From: Haliclystus octoradiatus
Taxonomy: Eukaryota; Cnidaria; Staurozoa; Stauromedusae; Haliclystidae
Length of the DNA stretch: 64,000 nucleotides
Assembly (NCBI GenBank): GCA_916610825.1
Contig: OU744449.1
Span: 18,507,344-18,571,343 of the forward strand
Reading direction: 5' to 3'
The notes under the pieces were generated by a model, which saw nothing but the letters and a program-made list of their open reading frames with translations, was not told where the DNA came from and did no database searches. This document shows, one piece after another, positions 1-11,903 of this stretch (positions are counted from its first letter, which is position 1; the number at the start of each line of letters is the position of its first letter). Both the position numbers and the translations under genes were made by a program.

Positions 1-695
1 TGCTGATCAGACCATAGCTAAACTGATCAACTAAAGATCAAAGAGATATTCACGTTCCACGGTTCAAAATTACCGTCTCCCTAACCCCCCTCACCCCACC
101 TCCTCAAACCAAACCCAAATCCACACATTTTCATATCAAAATTTTGATCACGACGTGATCATTACTGATCAGGTATCTATTAGACTGATCATCATAGGAT
201 CCAGGAGACATTCACGTTTTTCGTACACCATTTTAAGCGTCTCCCTAGCCCCCGTCTACTTTTCATCAAATCTCAATCAATTTTGAAAATTTTCACAATG
301 CAAGTTTGATCACGGCTTGATCAGCGCAGAATACGCTATTATTTTACTGTTCAGTCAAAAATTTGAGAGGTAACTTCAAAAAAGCTTAAATGCTAATCAG
401 AAATGTGGAAAAAGTGGTAGAAATGTATAATTTTTTGCTTTTGGTATGATGACTGTTAGGTAGATCAAAACACATATTGATACTTCTTAAACTCCAAAAT
501 GACATAGAAATGTTGTTTCTCGCTACGGTTAATGAACAATATTAAACAATGGCAATTAACGAATGTTTAAAAAATAGCACATGTTTGATGTGTATTGAAG
601 TCGCTTCGCGTTGTAATCTGCGGTCTCTGACGCAGGCTAGTCGCGTGGTGGTTCACAAATGAAAATCGATATGTATGACCGTATGAGTAGAAATA
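1..695. repeat. Left terminal inverted repeat with TGATCA-rich subrepeats
   Basis: This is the inverted partner of 7435-8260. It contains at least two subrepeats of roughly 170 bp (near 1-170 and 175-330), each with a CACGTT block, a GTCTCCCTA block with C-rich sequence, and clustered TGATCA palindromes such as GATCACGACGTGATC. The inner end carries a conserved block ending near ATGAAAATCGATATGTATGA at 660-680. Repeated palindromes near transposon ends often bind transposase; that role here is inferred. Confidence 0.85.
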
Positions 696-1677
696 TTTTA
701 AAAAAATTTAGTGAAATATATCATGACTCATTCCATGAGCTATTCTGCAATCGAAATCTGATTCCAATCACTTTATTTTCTCCCTGCTCCCGCTTGATCA
801 GAACAAATCTCTCTATTGCTCAAATCCTGTTTTTTGTCGATTCTCCCTTCCTCCCCGATACCCTTATCGAACATCAATAACATCACTATGTAATAATTTA
901 ATAGTGATAATATGTTACTTTTATAGCGACATGTATTCTATTCCTGCTCTCAGACTCTCAGCTCAAACGCCCTTGATATTTATAGTTCGTCATCACAATT
1001 TCTTGTATAACTGAAATTCATATTATGAATATTATAGCAAACAAAAATTAGAATAAATTAGGGGGAATTTGTAAATAACTAAAAAATCAAACACCTGGAA
1101 TGAACAATTATACGAGGTCCACTACCATTTGTAAGCAAAGTTTGTACAAATCCATGATACACGGAAATTAAATCCATTATAACTTTTGTTCCCGGTGCCA
1201 TCATGACTTCGTCAGGACAGTATATATGTTATGGACGAAGGGATGATGGTAGTTTCCTTTGTATAGACAATTTAAAAAAGATAAACCCTTTTATGTCAAA
1301 AAAGAGAGAATTGTTATTCCAAGGATTATTGTTTATACCATTTGAAAAAAAGTGTCCGTAATAGAGTGTATATTGAAATTTATGTGAATATTAACTATAT
1401 AATATATGTATATATACCGTTACTAAACAGAAAATTACGCTTCTAAATTAAAGACCATATAATATGCATATTAAATATTGAATGTACTCTTCTATATTAT
1501 AATACTTGCAATGAAATCATTTAAATATCAATCTGCGATCATCTTTATGGCTTCCTTGTCTCTTTTGTCCATTACGTTGAAATTGGGTGGTGTTTACTAT
1601 TTTGGCATATATTTTTGCGACAGTTCAGTTTCTAGTTTATAAAATATGCGATAAAAAACCTTGTGAATATTCCCCAA

Positions 1678-2076
1678 TTAAGTCAGCATGTGCAAACTGC
1701 TTGAAGTATTAAATAATCCGAATATTGACGAAGGTATATTAGTACAGTCATTATAAAAAATGACCTCACACAAATTGCAACAGAAGCATTTTTCATCAAT
1801 TCCAGGGTCAAATTTATGCTTATAACAACATATCCAAAATGTTCCGAAATCGGAGTAGGCAAAATGCCTCGATTTCGCAATTTGATTAATGGCATTCCCA
1901 GTAGAAACATGAAAGCGAGGCTGTCCAGTTTCAGTGAAATCATGTGATTTAATTTGAGGAAATACCATCAGATATAGTAGCCCTGCATCATTTAGCTCAT
2001 ATAATGTGCTTAAAATGTCTTTAATGTCACTATGTATCAAATTACCAAAACGAGGCAATGTATGAAGATTGAACAA
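1678..2076 (-). pseudogene. Coding fragment of the transposon, inverted copy 1
   Basis: This minus-strand open frame of 132 codons encodes a cysteine-rich segment (FWICCYKHKFDPG, then CFCCNLC). A near-identical stretch is read on the plus strand at 3150-3470, so the two form an inverted duplication about 1 kb apart. Two related frames kept open in opposite orientation suggest both come from a protein-coding exon. The paired cysteines could form a zinc-binding element. I do not recognise the family. Confidence 0.45.
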
Positions 2077-2157
2077 AATTGTTCATGAAGCTTAGACCAT
2101 TTAATATTTATGAACTATTTTCCCGAGAAAGACTGTTATACAACAGATTTGATACAT

Positions 2158-2337
2158 CCTCTGCGAAAAACAGTTCAGGAGTTCATGGACAGCTCAGGAA
2201 CTATTCATAAAAAATTTATGAACATTCACGGACAGTTCATGAACAATCCATGAAAACGTGGGGCCATCTAACGTTTTGAACTGTTCATGGTCTGTTCATG
2301 GTCTGTTCATGAACTCCTGAACTGTTTTTCGCAGGGG
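2158..2337. mobile_element. MITE of the GTTCATGAAC palindrome family, complete copy
   Basis: The ends are inverted repeats of about 30 bp beginning CC(T/C)CTGCGAAAAACAG and running into CAGGAGTTCATG. The interior is made of short GTTCATGAAC-like palindromes. This is the only copy in the window with both termini intact. Related sequences occur at 46.9, 48.2, 51.3, 54.1 and 58.2 kb in iPLA2 introns. Confidence 0.75.
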
Positions 2338-3149
2338 ATAACATGAAGAGCTGCCAAACACATATTGTGAACCCTACAGTTTTTAAACTCACTTGTATTC
2401 AAAGTTTCGAAAATATGTTCACGATTATTGATTAATCAATGGAGAGGTAGTGGTTTGGGAATTTTGCAAATTTGAAATGTGGCACAATTTATTTTCTTCT
2501 TACAAGTTTTCTTTATCTGCTCAGACGAACCAAGAACTAGAAAAAGAGTAAATCACCAAAACTGCAGCCAAGCTCATCAATCTTTGATTCAATAGAAAAT
2601 ATTATTTCAAGACATTGCAAGAATGACCACTTTAGACAGGTGGTCAATGCATAGAGATGGCTGTTATAGCAGGCTCGATTGTATATGTGTATAGGATATA
2701 CTCAACATGTTGGGCATAACCTTTAGGTGAAGTTACTGTGTATAATTTTCATTCCATGGTTAAATTAGTAACATGAACGACTGGGTAACTGTAGTCTATA
2801 TGAAGTTACATTGATTTCCTGTCCAGGAGTAATTAAGGTATTAGTTCTTCAGTTTAATTTAATTTAACATTTCTAATGGATATCTTTTTCTGTTGTTTTT
2901 TTGTAGGCTTATCATCAAATCGTAATAGTCAATTTCTGTCAAAAATAACTGTGACCATGAACACCCCTAGGCATTTGCCTGAAATTGTTCATTGTGTATA
3001 ATACCTAGTTGTATTTTCTAAATAAGATAAATAAAGTATTTGCATGATCTATACTGCTAGTGGAATGTTAAAACATAATGAATAACATTTTTTACTCACT
3101 GTGTGTTTATGTTTTTCTTGTTTTTCTATGTCGATTTGTTCAATCTTCA

Positions 3150-3470
3150 TGCATAGCCTCGTTTTGGTAATTTGATACATAGTGACAGTAAAGACATTTT
3201 AAGCATATTATATGAGCTAAATGATGCAGGGTTACTATATCTGATGGTATTTTCTCAAATCAAGTCACATGATTTCACTGAAACTGGACAGCCTCGCTTC
3301 CATGTTTCTACTGGGAATGCCATTAATCAAATTGCGAAATTAAGGCATTTCGCCTACTCTGATTTCGGAACATTTTGGATATGTTGTTAAGCATAAAATT
3401 TGACCCTAGAATTGATGAAAAATGCTTCTATCGTAGAAGGCTTATATTGGCTTAAAATGACTGTACTATA
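3150..3470 (+). pseudogene. Coding fragment of the transposon, inverted copy 2
   Basis: Starting at the ATG at 3172, 72 codons match the minus-strand frame at 1678-2076 almost residue for residue (shared SHDFTETGQPRFHVSTGNA). The frame stops at the cysteine pair that in copy 1 continues further. It lies inside the long-TIR element. The function is unknown. Confidence 0.45.
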
Positions 3471-3598
3471 TTACTCTGTTGCTCAATATGTATTTGTCAA
3501 TTACAGTATGATGATGGATGTACATCCATTTACGCATGTCGCTGATTAATTGAATCACTATATGCAAGATGATAGTTTAATCTATTGGCAATTTTTTA

Positions 3599-5000
3599 TT
3601 GTTACTATTAACTACTACTATTAAACGCTTAGATGATGCAGACCTTCTTGATTTTGAAAATATATCGCCAATTCGTGTCCACAATGATTTTGTTGAATTA
3701 TCATCACAAAAATCCAAAGTTAGTGATCCAATGGGCGGGGCACATGCAGGAAAGTGCACAACTCAATAAGGTTTGAAGGATGCGAAATAGAACATATAAA
3801 ACTGTTTTCCAGACCAGTGTATTACAATGAAAACATCTTTTTGGGTTTCCTTCTGGTTTGTTTTTTGTTTCGCTTTTAGTCAAAAATTTACTCGAAATTG
3901 CAGAACCAAAATATCCTTTTCTTTTAAATCGTTCAAATAATTCCTAAATTGGGAAATTACCACAGCAACAATGAATTGTGTCACATTCCTATATGCATTA
4001 ATTGGCTTGCAAAATTGAAGAAACGGTCGTGCTTACAAAAACTAATTATGAATTGTGTTTTCAGATAACACTGAATTATTGGATTGCGATGCTGATATTA
4101 CGTATGTGTTTACTGGCGATAAAATTATTCAAGTTTTGCCTGGGAAATCACAAGGGAGTGAGCAGGCCTTATAACTTTCTCCTGACTCTATGTCAATGTA
4201 CTCTCGATGACTTGCTCTTTTCTGATACTATAGTTTTGGTTGGTAACAATTGCACTTGACGTTATATATTTTGTCAGCTGGAAGATAAGTGTGAATCTCT
4301 GTGCATATAAGAATGCGTACAGGTACTGCAGACAGGTACATTTAATTTTTCTTATTCTATAAATTCTCTGGCTAGTCTGATTATTTTCATTCAGAGCTGT
4401 ACCAGGGACTATGTAAATCAATACCACTATTATTATATTTATTATAAGCAGGTAAATAGTAAGGCTAATTTTTCCCCACTTGCAAGCGTAGCTACCCACC
4501 GCTCAATGATTAGAATCAGAATTTTAATATTATTATACGAATTTCAAGAATTGGTAGGGAGCGTCTCACCCCCACAGCATCTTGAAATAATGATGAATTG
4601 CGCTATGTTAATACGGTTCATGGTTGAAGCCCGTTTTACCCAGCTAAGGTACGATAATCGTCTCGATTCAACAAAACAGTAAACAGCCTAGTATAGTACA
4701 GAACAAGATATGCCTAGACGAGTTTCTTTGCTAGAGAGTGATGGTTTCAGTTTTTCCGTGACGAAGGGGCTATTATAGATAACATTCGCAAAAATTCTTG
4801 GAAAAGTATCAAAAATCTTCCCTGGTGAGGGGATGAGCGATAGAACAACGTTTACTCTTTATATCATTAATGAATAAGGATAATCAAGATTTGCTCTCGT
4901 TATAGGTGTCATCATTGTAGAGATACTGTTGTGCCACTTGCAAAAAGAAGGAAATTTCCATCATTTCAAATGTCATCGGATGAAGTAGAAAGTATGGTTA
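3599..5000 (+). pseudogene. Exon-like coding pieces of the long-TIR transposon
   Basis: Three short open stretches look like exons. About 3599-3768 is an open frame containing IKRLDDADLLDFENI and ending in TAA. 4065-4174 follows a good acceptor (TTGTGTTTTCAG) and reads DNTELLDCDADITYVFTGDK and onward to TAA. A third starts at 4921 after ATTGTAG and contains a basic KRRKFP stretch that could be a nuclear localisation signal. They may be remnants of a spliced transposon gene. They are too short to assign to a family, and I could not join them in one phase with confidence. Confidence 0.3.
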
Positions 5001-5024
5001 CGTCTTTCACATTTTTAATAGTTA

Positions 5025-5095
5025 TCATCATCACCATTTATTCAGAAATTACTAAGCTGCATACAACTTATTTTCAACGAACTGATTACTGTAGT
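5025..5095 (-). mobile_element. LINE 3' tail fragment (CR1/Jockey-like), inverted
   Basis: The stretch ATCATCATCACCATTTATTC followed by a short match to the reverse complement of 50,880-50,945 is the 3' end of the LINE at 49-51 kb, including its (ATG)n tail. It is a strongly 5'-truncated copy on the minus strand. Confidence 0.55.
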
Positions 5096-6189
5096 ATACA
5101 TATATGCCTGCAAGGGAAAAGAAAACAGTCAAGTTGGAAATAAACTGTCCATTTGCATAGAATTTCCTAATAACTTTTATATTATCATAAACATTATATT
5201 TATAGCATCATTTAGTATTGACATTTTATATAGAATTTATAGTTTTCCATTATAGCCTTTTATAACCTTAATCCTTGCGTTGAGCAAGATGTTTCATTCA
5301 TGTCTTCAGAAACTTTAATAGACATTTTGTTCCGATAATTTATGTTAGAGTTAACATTTGAAATTGCGTAAAACTTTGTTTGTTTACCTCGTCACGCGTA
5401 ATTATATCCTTTGTATTTAAGTAGTATTTTATGAGCAATTAATCATTGACAATAATATTAATCCTGTAAACAATCGAATCATGACGAAGATTTTTGTATG
5501 TTTAGAAATAAAAAGTAAGTATAAATATATGTTAACAGTAAATTTAAGTCAGGATACGAGTAGTCATCGAGGGAGCATCATTAGAAGGAAGAAACCGGAG
5601 TCCGTGAGAAGCAGACCGATGTAAGCATTAACGCAATGTTCGATATTTAGATTTGTGATTAACTTTATATTTTATAGTAATTAGTGATTTGTATTTATTC
5701 ATATTTACAGTGAATTACATATTGTACGACATTTACTATCATGTGCCAGTATTTGTCTGGAAAATCTCAGTCATACTCATGTGACTCCTGCTATCGTCAA
5801 ATCTGATCTAACATTTCAGTGAGATCAAGTCGGTTAAGAACAACAAATAAAACCGATACACATCAAGTCATTTATGTAGGGTTAAGTAGCAGAACAATTA
5901 AACAATTATACGTAACTTAACTAAGTTAATATCTTAAGAACGCAAGTGCATGTCAGTGTCAGATTGAAAGTAGGTCTTCTCTGGACTTATTTCATTGCAG
6001 ACGGTAGATCATTGGTGTTCGCACTCGCACTTTGAAATGGAAGACGATGGCTCGAAGTGATGTAATTGCCATTGTGTGCGTGAGTTCTTGTTCTGGTGAC
6101 ATTGCCAGATCAGCTTATTGAAACCGTACAAATAATGCTACTTTTGATTTATTTTCAAATCCGAATTTAGAGTGCATTCCTGATTTACT

Positions 6190-6945
6190 CTCGTACAACA
6201 GTGACGTAGCCATTTTAAATGAAAATGGCCGGCTTGCATATACCCACATTAATTCAGCAACGACGCTGCTAAAGAGAGATCATCCTGATGTTCTTGGACT
6301 CAGAAATCCTCAGGATCTCTTGAACAGGACTCAAACATAGAGAAATTATATGTTTAGTTCAGATAGTGCACACCGGCCACGCGCATTGAGTAACAATCGC
6401 TAGGTTACCTAAAAACATTGATGATATCTATGTGCTTAATTGCAAAAGAAGCAATGTCTCCTACAAAGTGGAAAATTTTATTGCCGAGCTACAGAAGTTT
6501 AACTTGCGCGGCCAAAATGAAGTAATATTAACCTTACCTGATGTCAAAAAGCAATCTAAAGGAAATGACTGTGGTGTGTATGCCATTGCTATTACCGTTG
6601 CCCTGTGAAACAGCTGGAAAATCGACAGGAGATTTGACTTTGATACTATGAATACAGACATGAGAATGCATTTGGTAAGTTGCTACAGTAACAGAAAAAT
6701 GGTAGAATTCCCCGTAGAAAAACTGTTCCGTTCTCGAACGTGAAAGAATAATTATTGGAGATTTTCTGCATTTGTAGAATGCCTGAGCATACCTTTACTG
6801 CTGAAGGCTTAAGCAGTTTGCTCGTAGATTGCAACGAAATTGTTAGTCCTGCTCCCGACTGCAAAAAATTGTACCACATTCGATGTGTGGGGCTAAGTGA
6901 GAAAAAAATGTCAGAGGAGTGGACCTGCTCCAATTATATTTTCCA
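6190..6945 (+). pseudogene. Ulp1-type cysteine protease plus PHD finger, decayed
   Basis: The conceptual translation shifts frame. It starts with LNENGRLAYTHINSATTLLK (6210-6270), a motif seen upstream of the protease core in transposon-borne C48 (Ulp1/SENP-like) proteins. The catalytic-histidine region HAH-stop-VTI near 6380 has a stop where these proteins normally have Trp. The cysteine region KGNDCGVYAIAI lies at 6550-6590. A PHD-finger remnant follows at 6765-6940, with FCICRMPEH, LYHIRCVGL and EEWTCSN; some Cys-pair ligands in the middle are lost. Such proteins would cleave SUMO/ubiquitin-like modifiers or a viral-style precursor, and the PHD would bind histone tails. Stops and frameshifts make it non-functional. 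Confidence 0.7.
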
Positions 6946-7434
6946 TAAGAAATATTATACTGAATGTTTATTGAATTTAAAATTTATTGATTACCAAACT
7001 TTAATGATCAGATTATAACAATTTATCATTATGAATTATATATACTGATCATAGATATTACTTGACTTGCCCAAGTTTCACTTTTTACTGTGACGATTTT
7101 GATATGGATTTGGACCAGGTTCAAAACATAAATGCATTAAAATCAAAACAAACTAACACTTTTTCTTGTTACATAAAAGTTTCAAAATAGCTCAAAACAA
7201 AGAAAATTGTTACTTTGGTTTAGAATTAAATTCAGATAGTAATAATTATAATAATAATGATAATAACGGAAGTTACCTACTTGTACAAGTAAGGATTTGT
7301 ATGACGTTCTGAATGAAACACAGGCGAAAAGTACGAAGTACAAAACAAAATATGCAGTAAACATTTTCAACGGTATGTTATTCTGACATTGAAATACTTT
7401 AATATTTGATAATATATAAACATTGAAATATTTA

Positions 7435-8312
7435 TTTTTTTATTTCTACTGATACGGTCATACATATCGATTTTCATTGTGAACCACAACGCGACTAGCC
7501 TGTGTCAGAGACCGCAATTCATTCACGAAATCTCATTCTCTGTGAATGAATTGCGTTTTGTGACGCAGATTACAACGCGACGCGACTTCAGTAAACATCG
7601 TACATGTGCCATTTTTAAGTATTCGCTAATTGCCATTGTTTAATATTGTTCATTCACCGTAGCGAGAAGCAACATTTCTCCAGCATTAAATCTAGTAGAT
7701 TAATATGTTGAAGCTCAATGTTGGGGTTTAAGGAGTATCAATATGTAAAAATCTAAGGACATCATCTGCAAACAGAAAGTTTTGATCTACCCAACAGTCA
7801 TCATACCAAAAGCAACATTATACATTTCTACCATTTTTTTCCACATTTCTGATTAGCATTTAAACTTTTCTGAAGTTGCCTCTCAAATTTTTGACTGATC
7901 GGTAAATAATAGCGTGTTCTGCGCTGATCAAGCCGTGATCAAACTCGTGTTGTGAAAATTTTCAAAATTGAACGAGATCTGGTAAAATGTGGGGGGTTAG
8001 GGAGACGCTTGAAATGGAGTACAAAAACGTGAATGTCCTCTGCGTCTGAAGTTGATAAGTCTAATAGATGCCTGATCAGTAATGATCACGTCGTGATCAA
8101 ACTTTTGATATGAAAATGTGTGGATTTGGGTGTGGTTTAAAGGGGTGATGGGGTCAGGGAGACTGTAATTTTGTACCGTGGAACGTGAATATCTCTTTGA
8201 TCTTTAGTTGATCAGTTTAGCTATGCCTGATCAGCACTGATCACATCGTGATCAATCTTTTTACATGAACATTTTCAAAATTGGGCGTGGTTAAGCGGGG
8301 TGGAGGGTGTAG
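7435..8312. repeat. Right terminal inverted repeat of the long-TIR transposon
   Basis: This is the reverse complement of the left repeat, from the inner ATACATATCGATTTTCAT block (7450-7470) to the outer TGATCAGTTTAGCTATG region (8205-8230). The outer part extends past what the window shows on the left. Compared with the left arm it carries about 50 extra bases near 7515-7570, themselves palindromic (GCAATTCATTCAC and GTGAATGAATTGC). The arms are therefore not recently homogenised. Confidence 0.85.
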
Positions 8313-8329
8313 TGGTTTATATATATTGT

Positions 8330-8475
8330 AACTTCCGTTTGTATCAGTCTTTCTCTACATGTAAATAATCACTGTAATATGTAATCGCCCTCTTTCTATG
8401 TCAACCTTTGTAGAGTTAACATCTATTAAATATATTGTCAGAAAAAACTCTACATTGGTGACAACGACGTGATTT
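8330..8475 (+). mobile_element. Probable LTR remnant with primer-binding-site-like junction
   Basis: The junction CTCTACATTGGTGACAACG at about 8449-8467 resembles the LTR end and TGG-starting primer-binding site of Ty3/gypsy elements. The preceding 120 bp could be the end of an LTR. No gag or pol follows; an open frame from 8469 is short and unlike gag. Confidence 0.3.
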
Positions 8476-8738
8476 TATTTTTTTTCAAGCCTTCTGAAGA
8501 GTGTTACTCAATTTTGGAGATTTATACAATTGTTATCTCGTTCATATATATAAATATATTCTGCGATGTCAAGGAAATAATTCGACAAATCAATTTGGTC
8601 ATACTGGCGTTATTATTGGCTTTGGCAATCTTTAGACATCGTTCATCGTAAATTAATACGAACTTTATATATCTCAAATGAATGGCACCTTACGTCTCTC
8701 ACTTAATCAGTCATTCCATTATGCACTCATTTGCTTAG

Positions 8739-9736
8739 CCTGCTCGCAGACTCTCTGTCAAAATGTAAATTTGGTAAACAGCAGAGTCTGCTAACTCGAG
8801 GTCAAAAGCTTGCCTTTGCTGATTCAGCACGGGGCAGGGAAAGGTGTAAAAACTATTGTCTTACAAGGGTTGTGATTCGACGCCAAGATTTTCTGGCGAC
8901 GAATCAGCGAAGAGTATTTCAAAGAGAGGCTTGGTGGGCTAGACTGCAAAAACTCCCCTTCCTTGTTATTTTTCAGAAAACTTCATGCCTTTCTAAATCG
9001 TTTGGAACATTTGCGATAAACTTCAATGCCAAGAATTGAGAATTAATATCATTTCCAAGATGTGTTGGAACCATTAACTGTCGTAATTGCATCAATTATT
9101 TTTAGTTATATCTCTGATTAGTCTCATAAATGTATGAAATGTTTTGGACAGCGTTTTTATTCAAAAGCTATAACAAGAGGAGAGGCGCGACACGAAAATT
9201 GCAACATCATTACATGGCAACCTGGCAAGGAAAATTAATTCAACAAACACAAACACTTTAGTTCAGCCGCAGTATTTAATGGCTATAGAAAGGAAGCTAT
9301 TGTTGAGCCACTGCTTTTCGTCGTCTTCTTATTTTCGTTATGATTACTCTATATTTGCTTCATTCGTTCGACAAAATAAGTCTATCACGCGGCTAGTTCA
9401 AACTCATAGCGGCTCGAGTTTAATTCCGATGAAGCATAAATTAATGCAGTAGACCATTTGATCATTACTGATGTTAAAGTCGAATTTCAGATTTATTGAA
9501 AACTAGATATCTTCCCTAAAATTGATTGTGAAATACTAACTGTAAATGAGTTTCTCAAGTAAATTAATAACAATATGGTTGGAGTCGTTGGTCTTTTTCT
9601 GGGCTTGACTTTCGTGGCCAAGTATTCTTAGCGAAAGCGAGGCAGCCAATTTCCACGCCCTGTGCTTATTCAGCAAAGGCAAGCTTTTGACCTCGAGTTA
9701 GCAGACTCTACTGTTTACCAAATTTACATTTTAACT
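8739..9736. mobile_element. Foldback element with CCTGCTCGCAGACT ends
   Basis: The sequence from 8739 (CCTGCTCGCAGACTC) to about 8960 is repeated as a reverse complement near 9580-9736, giving arms of at least 90 bp around a ~700-bp core. The same terminal sequence forms a near-perfect palindrome at 55,718-55,818 and a single arm at 58,461-58,507, so it is a dispersed family. An open frame at 8731-9039 lies in the left arm and is not credible as a gene. Confidence 0.7.
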
Positions 9737-10115
9737 TTTAAACATTTTAACTTAACATTTTAAAATTTCATTTTAAATATCATCAATTTAATACCATTTA
9801 AGTAAAGATGTAAAGCTTGGTTGATTAATTTGCATTTATAACAGAAGAAATACGCAAGTTCCTATGCGATTAAACAGGTGATTATTACTTTACCTGGTTG
9901 TTGTTGACTATCTTGAGTTTTTGTAACATTCAGTCACAGTTTATTAGGAAATACAGACAACCGCATCGATATCGAATCCGGTGTCCGTAACTTGCGTGCG
10001 TGCGTGCTGCGTGCGTTTACACGAAATACGTCATAATTTATCATCTTTTTTGTACTACAATTTTTAGAGTCTCGATGTTAGGAAACAGTTCTGGCTTGGG
10101 TAAATTTCGAAGTTG

Positions 10116-10553
10116 ATGTCATGTCGTAATTGTCGGGGACTTTACTCCAGACTTGATTAATTTACAGTATTAATATTCTGATTTATTAAACATTCATTGT
10201 TCGACCGCTAAATAATGATATTATGATGACAGCTATAACGTTTTATGATATTACCGTTTTATATACAGTATTAAACATATATAGGCCTACCAACTTCAAA
10301 TTAAAAATTGAAAATTTGTTTTCAGTAATTTCAAGGCAATGCATGTATCACATTTATGATATTGATACAGAATTCGATAAACATTTTAGAACTTTCTAAC
10401 CCCCACAAATGATTGTGTTTTTCGTGTGATGAATTTCCTGCAAAATCAAGTTCAACAATTCATGGAAAATTCTAAACTATACGGCTTTACTTTTTAATCT
10501 CTTAATAAATTAATTAAGTCTGGAATAAAGTCCCCGTCAATTACGACATGACA
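10116..10553. repeat. Inverted repeat, ~50-bp arms
   Basis: The arm at 10116-10165 (CATGTCGTAATTGTCGGGGA) pairs with 10504-10553. The 340-bp spacer has no recognisable content. It is probably another decayed foldback element. Confidence 0.6.
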
Positions 10554-10701
10554 GCAACTGCTAATAATATCGAATCGAAGAATAGACGATAAGCGGCCAT
10601 GTTTTTTACCCGAATTCTGAGTCTCAGAATGGAAAATTTCTTCACAGCAAATCCTTTTCAAACGCACCCGTGGTAGCATAGATTTCCGTTGACTTGCCTA
10701 A

Positions 10702-11283
10702 GGCCTGGATTATACAGCGCGCTTTCGAGAGTGCCGTGCTTTCGTTTACAGTAAATTGAAAGTTGGGTCACTGTCGGCGCGCCCGTCTAACTTGACACGG
10801 CTCGCTGTCATTAGCACGGCGTGCTCCAAATCGAAAGCTCGCATAGGAAGAGCGTGCTTTCACTTGAAGGCGAACTTTCATTTCGACATTCCAGGGATTC
10901 CTCTCACCATATTTGGTAAAAACCGGGGTTGATGTCCAGAAAGAAATGTCTAGCCTCTTTTTCTCTGCCGTTGCCTAGATACAGTTCCGTTTTGCAAGTA
11001 AACATATGAATAAACATTGTACTAAAGACTATCATTGTACGATGATCACAACTATTTGATGGCGAATTATGATAGAGATCACCTTTTGAAGCAATAAATT
11101 TATTTCACGAAAAGCGTATACTTGTCAATCAAAAGTCTTGTGAGATATTTTCTTACACGTCATCATGTAATTCACAGGAAGTTTTTACACAACTTTTGAG
11201 GACGGCTCGCTGTATAACTACACATTTTCAAAAGCGCGCTCGAAAGCACGGCACGCTCGAAAGCGCTGTATAATCCAGGCCTT
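10702..11283. mobile_element. Harbinger-like MITE, GGCCTGGATTATACAGCGC ends, TAA target
   Basis: The terminal inverted repeats GGCCTGGATTATACAGCGC and GCGCTGTATAATCCAGGCC continue into imperfect arms rich in GCGCTTTCGA. The flanking TAA at 10699-10701 and 11284-11286 fits a 3-bp TWA target duplication of the PIF/Harbinger kind. The related repeat at 30,596 shows the empty site (ACTTGCCCAAGTC), supporting insertion into an older repeat. Confidence 0.65.
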
Positions 11284-11850
11284 TAAGTCACCTTTACTAT
11301 GACGATTTTGATATATTAGTAAATGAGACTCGTGTCCTTTGCAATTCTATTGTTTTCGAAAACAAAGAAACCGCCAACAAAATCTCGTCGGTGATGTAAT
11401 TTTATTTTTAGAGTATTAGATCACGGAAGCCAAAACAACTTAGACATCATGATAGATAAGAACAAAACAGGGTCTCTTGTTTTTCTGATGCTTTCTCGTG
11501 TCTCCCAATATTCCGCGTGTTGGTATCAGAGAACCCAAACACGGCTGCCGTGCAGTAACCCCTTGTTACAGATTATTTCGCCATCGGTATTTTATGAATG
11601 ATGATGTTGAAATAAGTTTGTAACTTTCTACAAGTATCAGCTAATCGACTTGATTAACCATAAGCTTCCATCTAGATTTAATTAATTTTGTTTTGGCTTG
11701 CAGAGTTGCATGTTGCATCTTTCATTGATTTATGTAATGTTGGACCCCGTCTTTCCCCGTACATCAAATGTTTGATAATTTGCCAGAACAATACGATCAA
11801 TCAGAATGCCGTTGTGCAGAATCCTACACAACGCTGTACGAAGGATATTA
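11284..11850. repeat. Interspersed repeat shared with 30,596-31,470
   Basis: Several blocks match the element at 30.6-31.5 kb in the same order: the ACGATTTTGATAT block, AACAAAATCTCGTCG, AATGATGATGTTGAAATAAG, and TTGGACCCCGTCTTTCCCCG (near 11,740). A third piece sits at about 7060-7110. The open frame at 11,688 lies within the repeat and is not a gene. Confidence 0.7.
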
Positions 11851-11903
11851 GTAAGATAAGCAAGCAGCTTGAACCTTTCGTAAACATTATAAGCAAGCAT
11901 TTA

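Larger units (their letters stand above)
1..8312 (+). mobile_element. Large DNA transposon with long terminal inverted repeats (Ulp1/PHD type), decayed
   Basis: The first ~695 bases reappear as a reverse complement at about 7435-8260, so 8.3 kb is bracketed by long inverted repeats. The left repeat runs off the window start, while the right one continues to about 8312. Inside lie a broken gene for a Ulp1-like cysteine protease plus PHD finger (6190-6945), other exon-like coding pieces (3599-5000), an inverted duplication of a coding segment (1678-2076 and 3150-3470), and nested repeats (2158-2337, 5025-5095). Ulp1 proteases occur in some large eukaryotic transposons, for instance the Kyakuja-Dileera-Zisupton group. 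I see no recognisable transposase, so the superfamily is open. Polinton is unlikely because no protein-primed polymerase, capsid or packaging ATPase is visible. Confidence 0.75.

Noticed and set aside
1..8312. Polinton/Maverick
   Set aside because: Long TIRs and a cysteine protease fit superficially, but no protein-primed polymerase, integrase, capsid or ATPase is visible and the element is too short.
8731..9039. 102-codon open frame as a gene
   Set aside because: It lies in the arm of a foldback repeat family.
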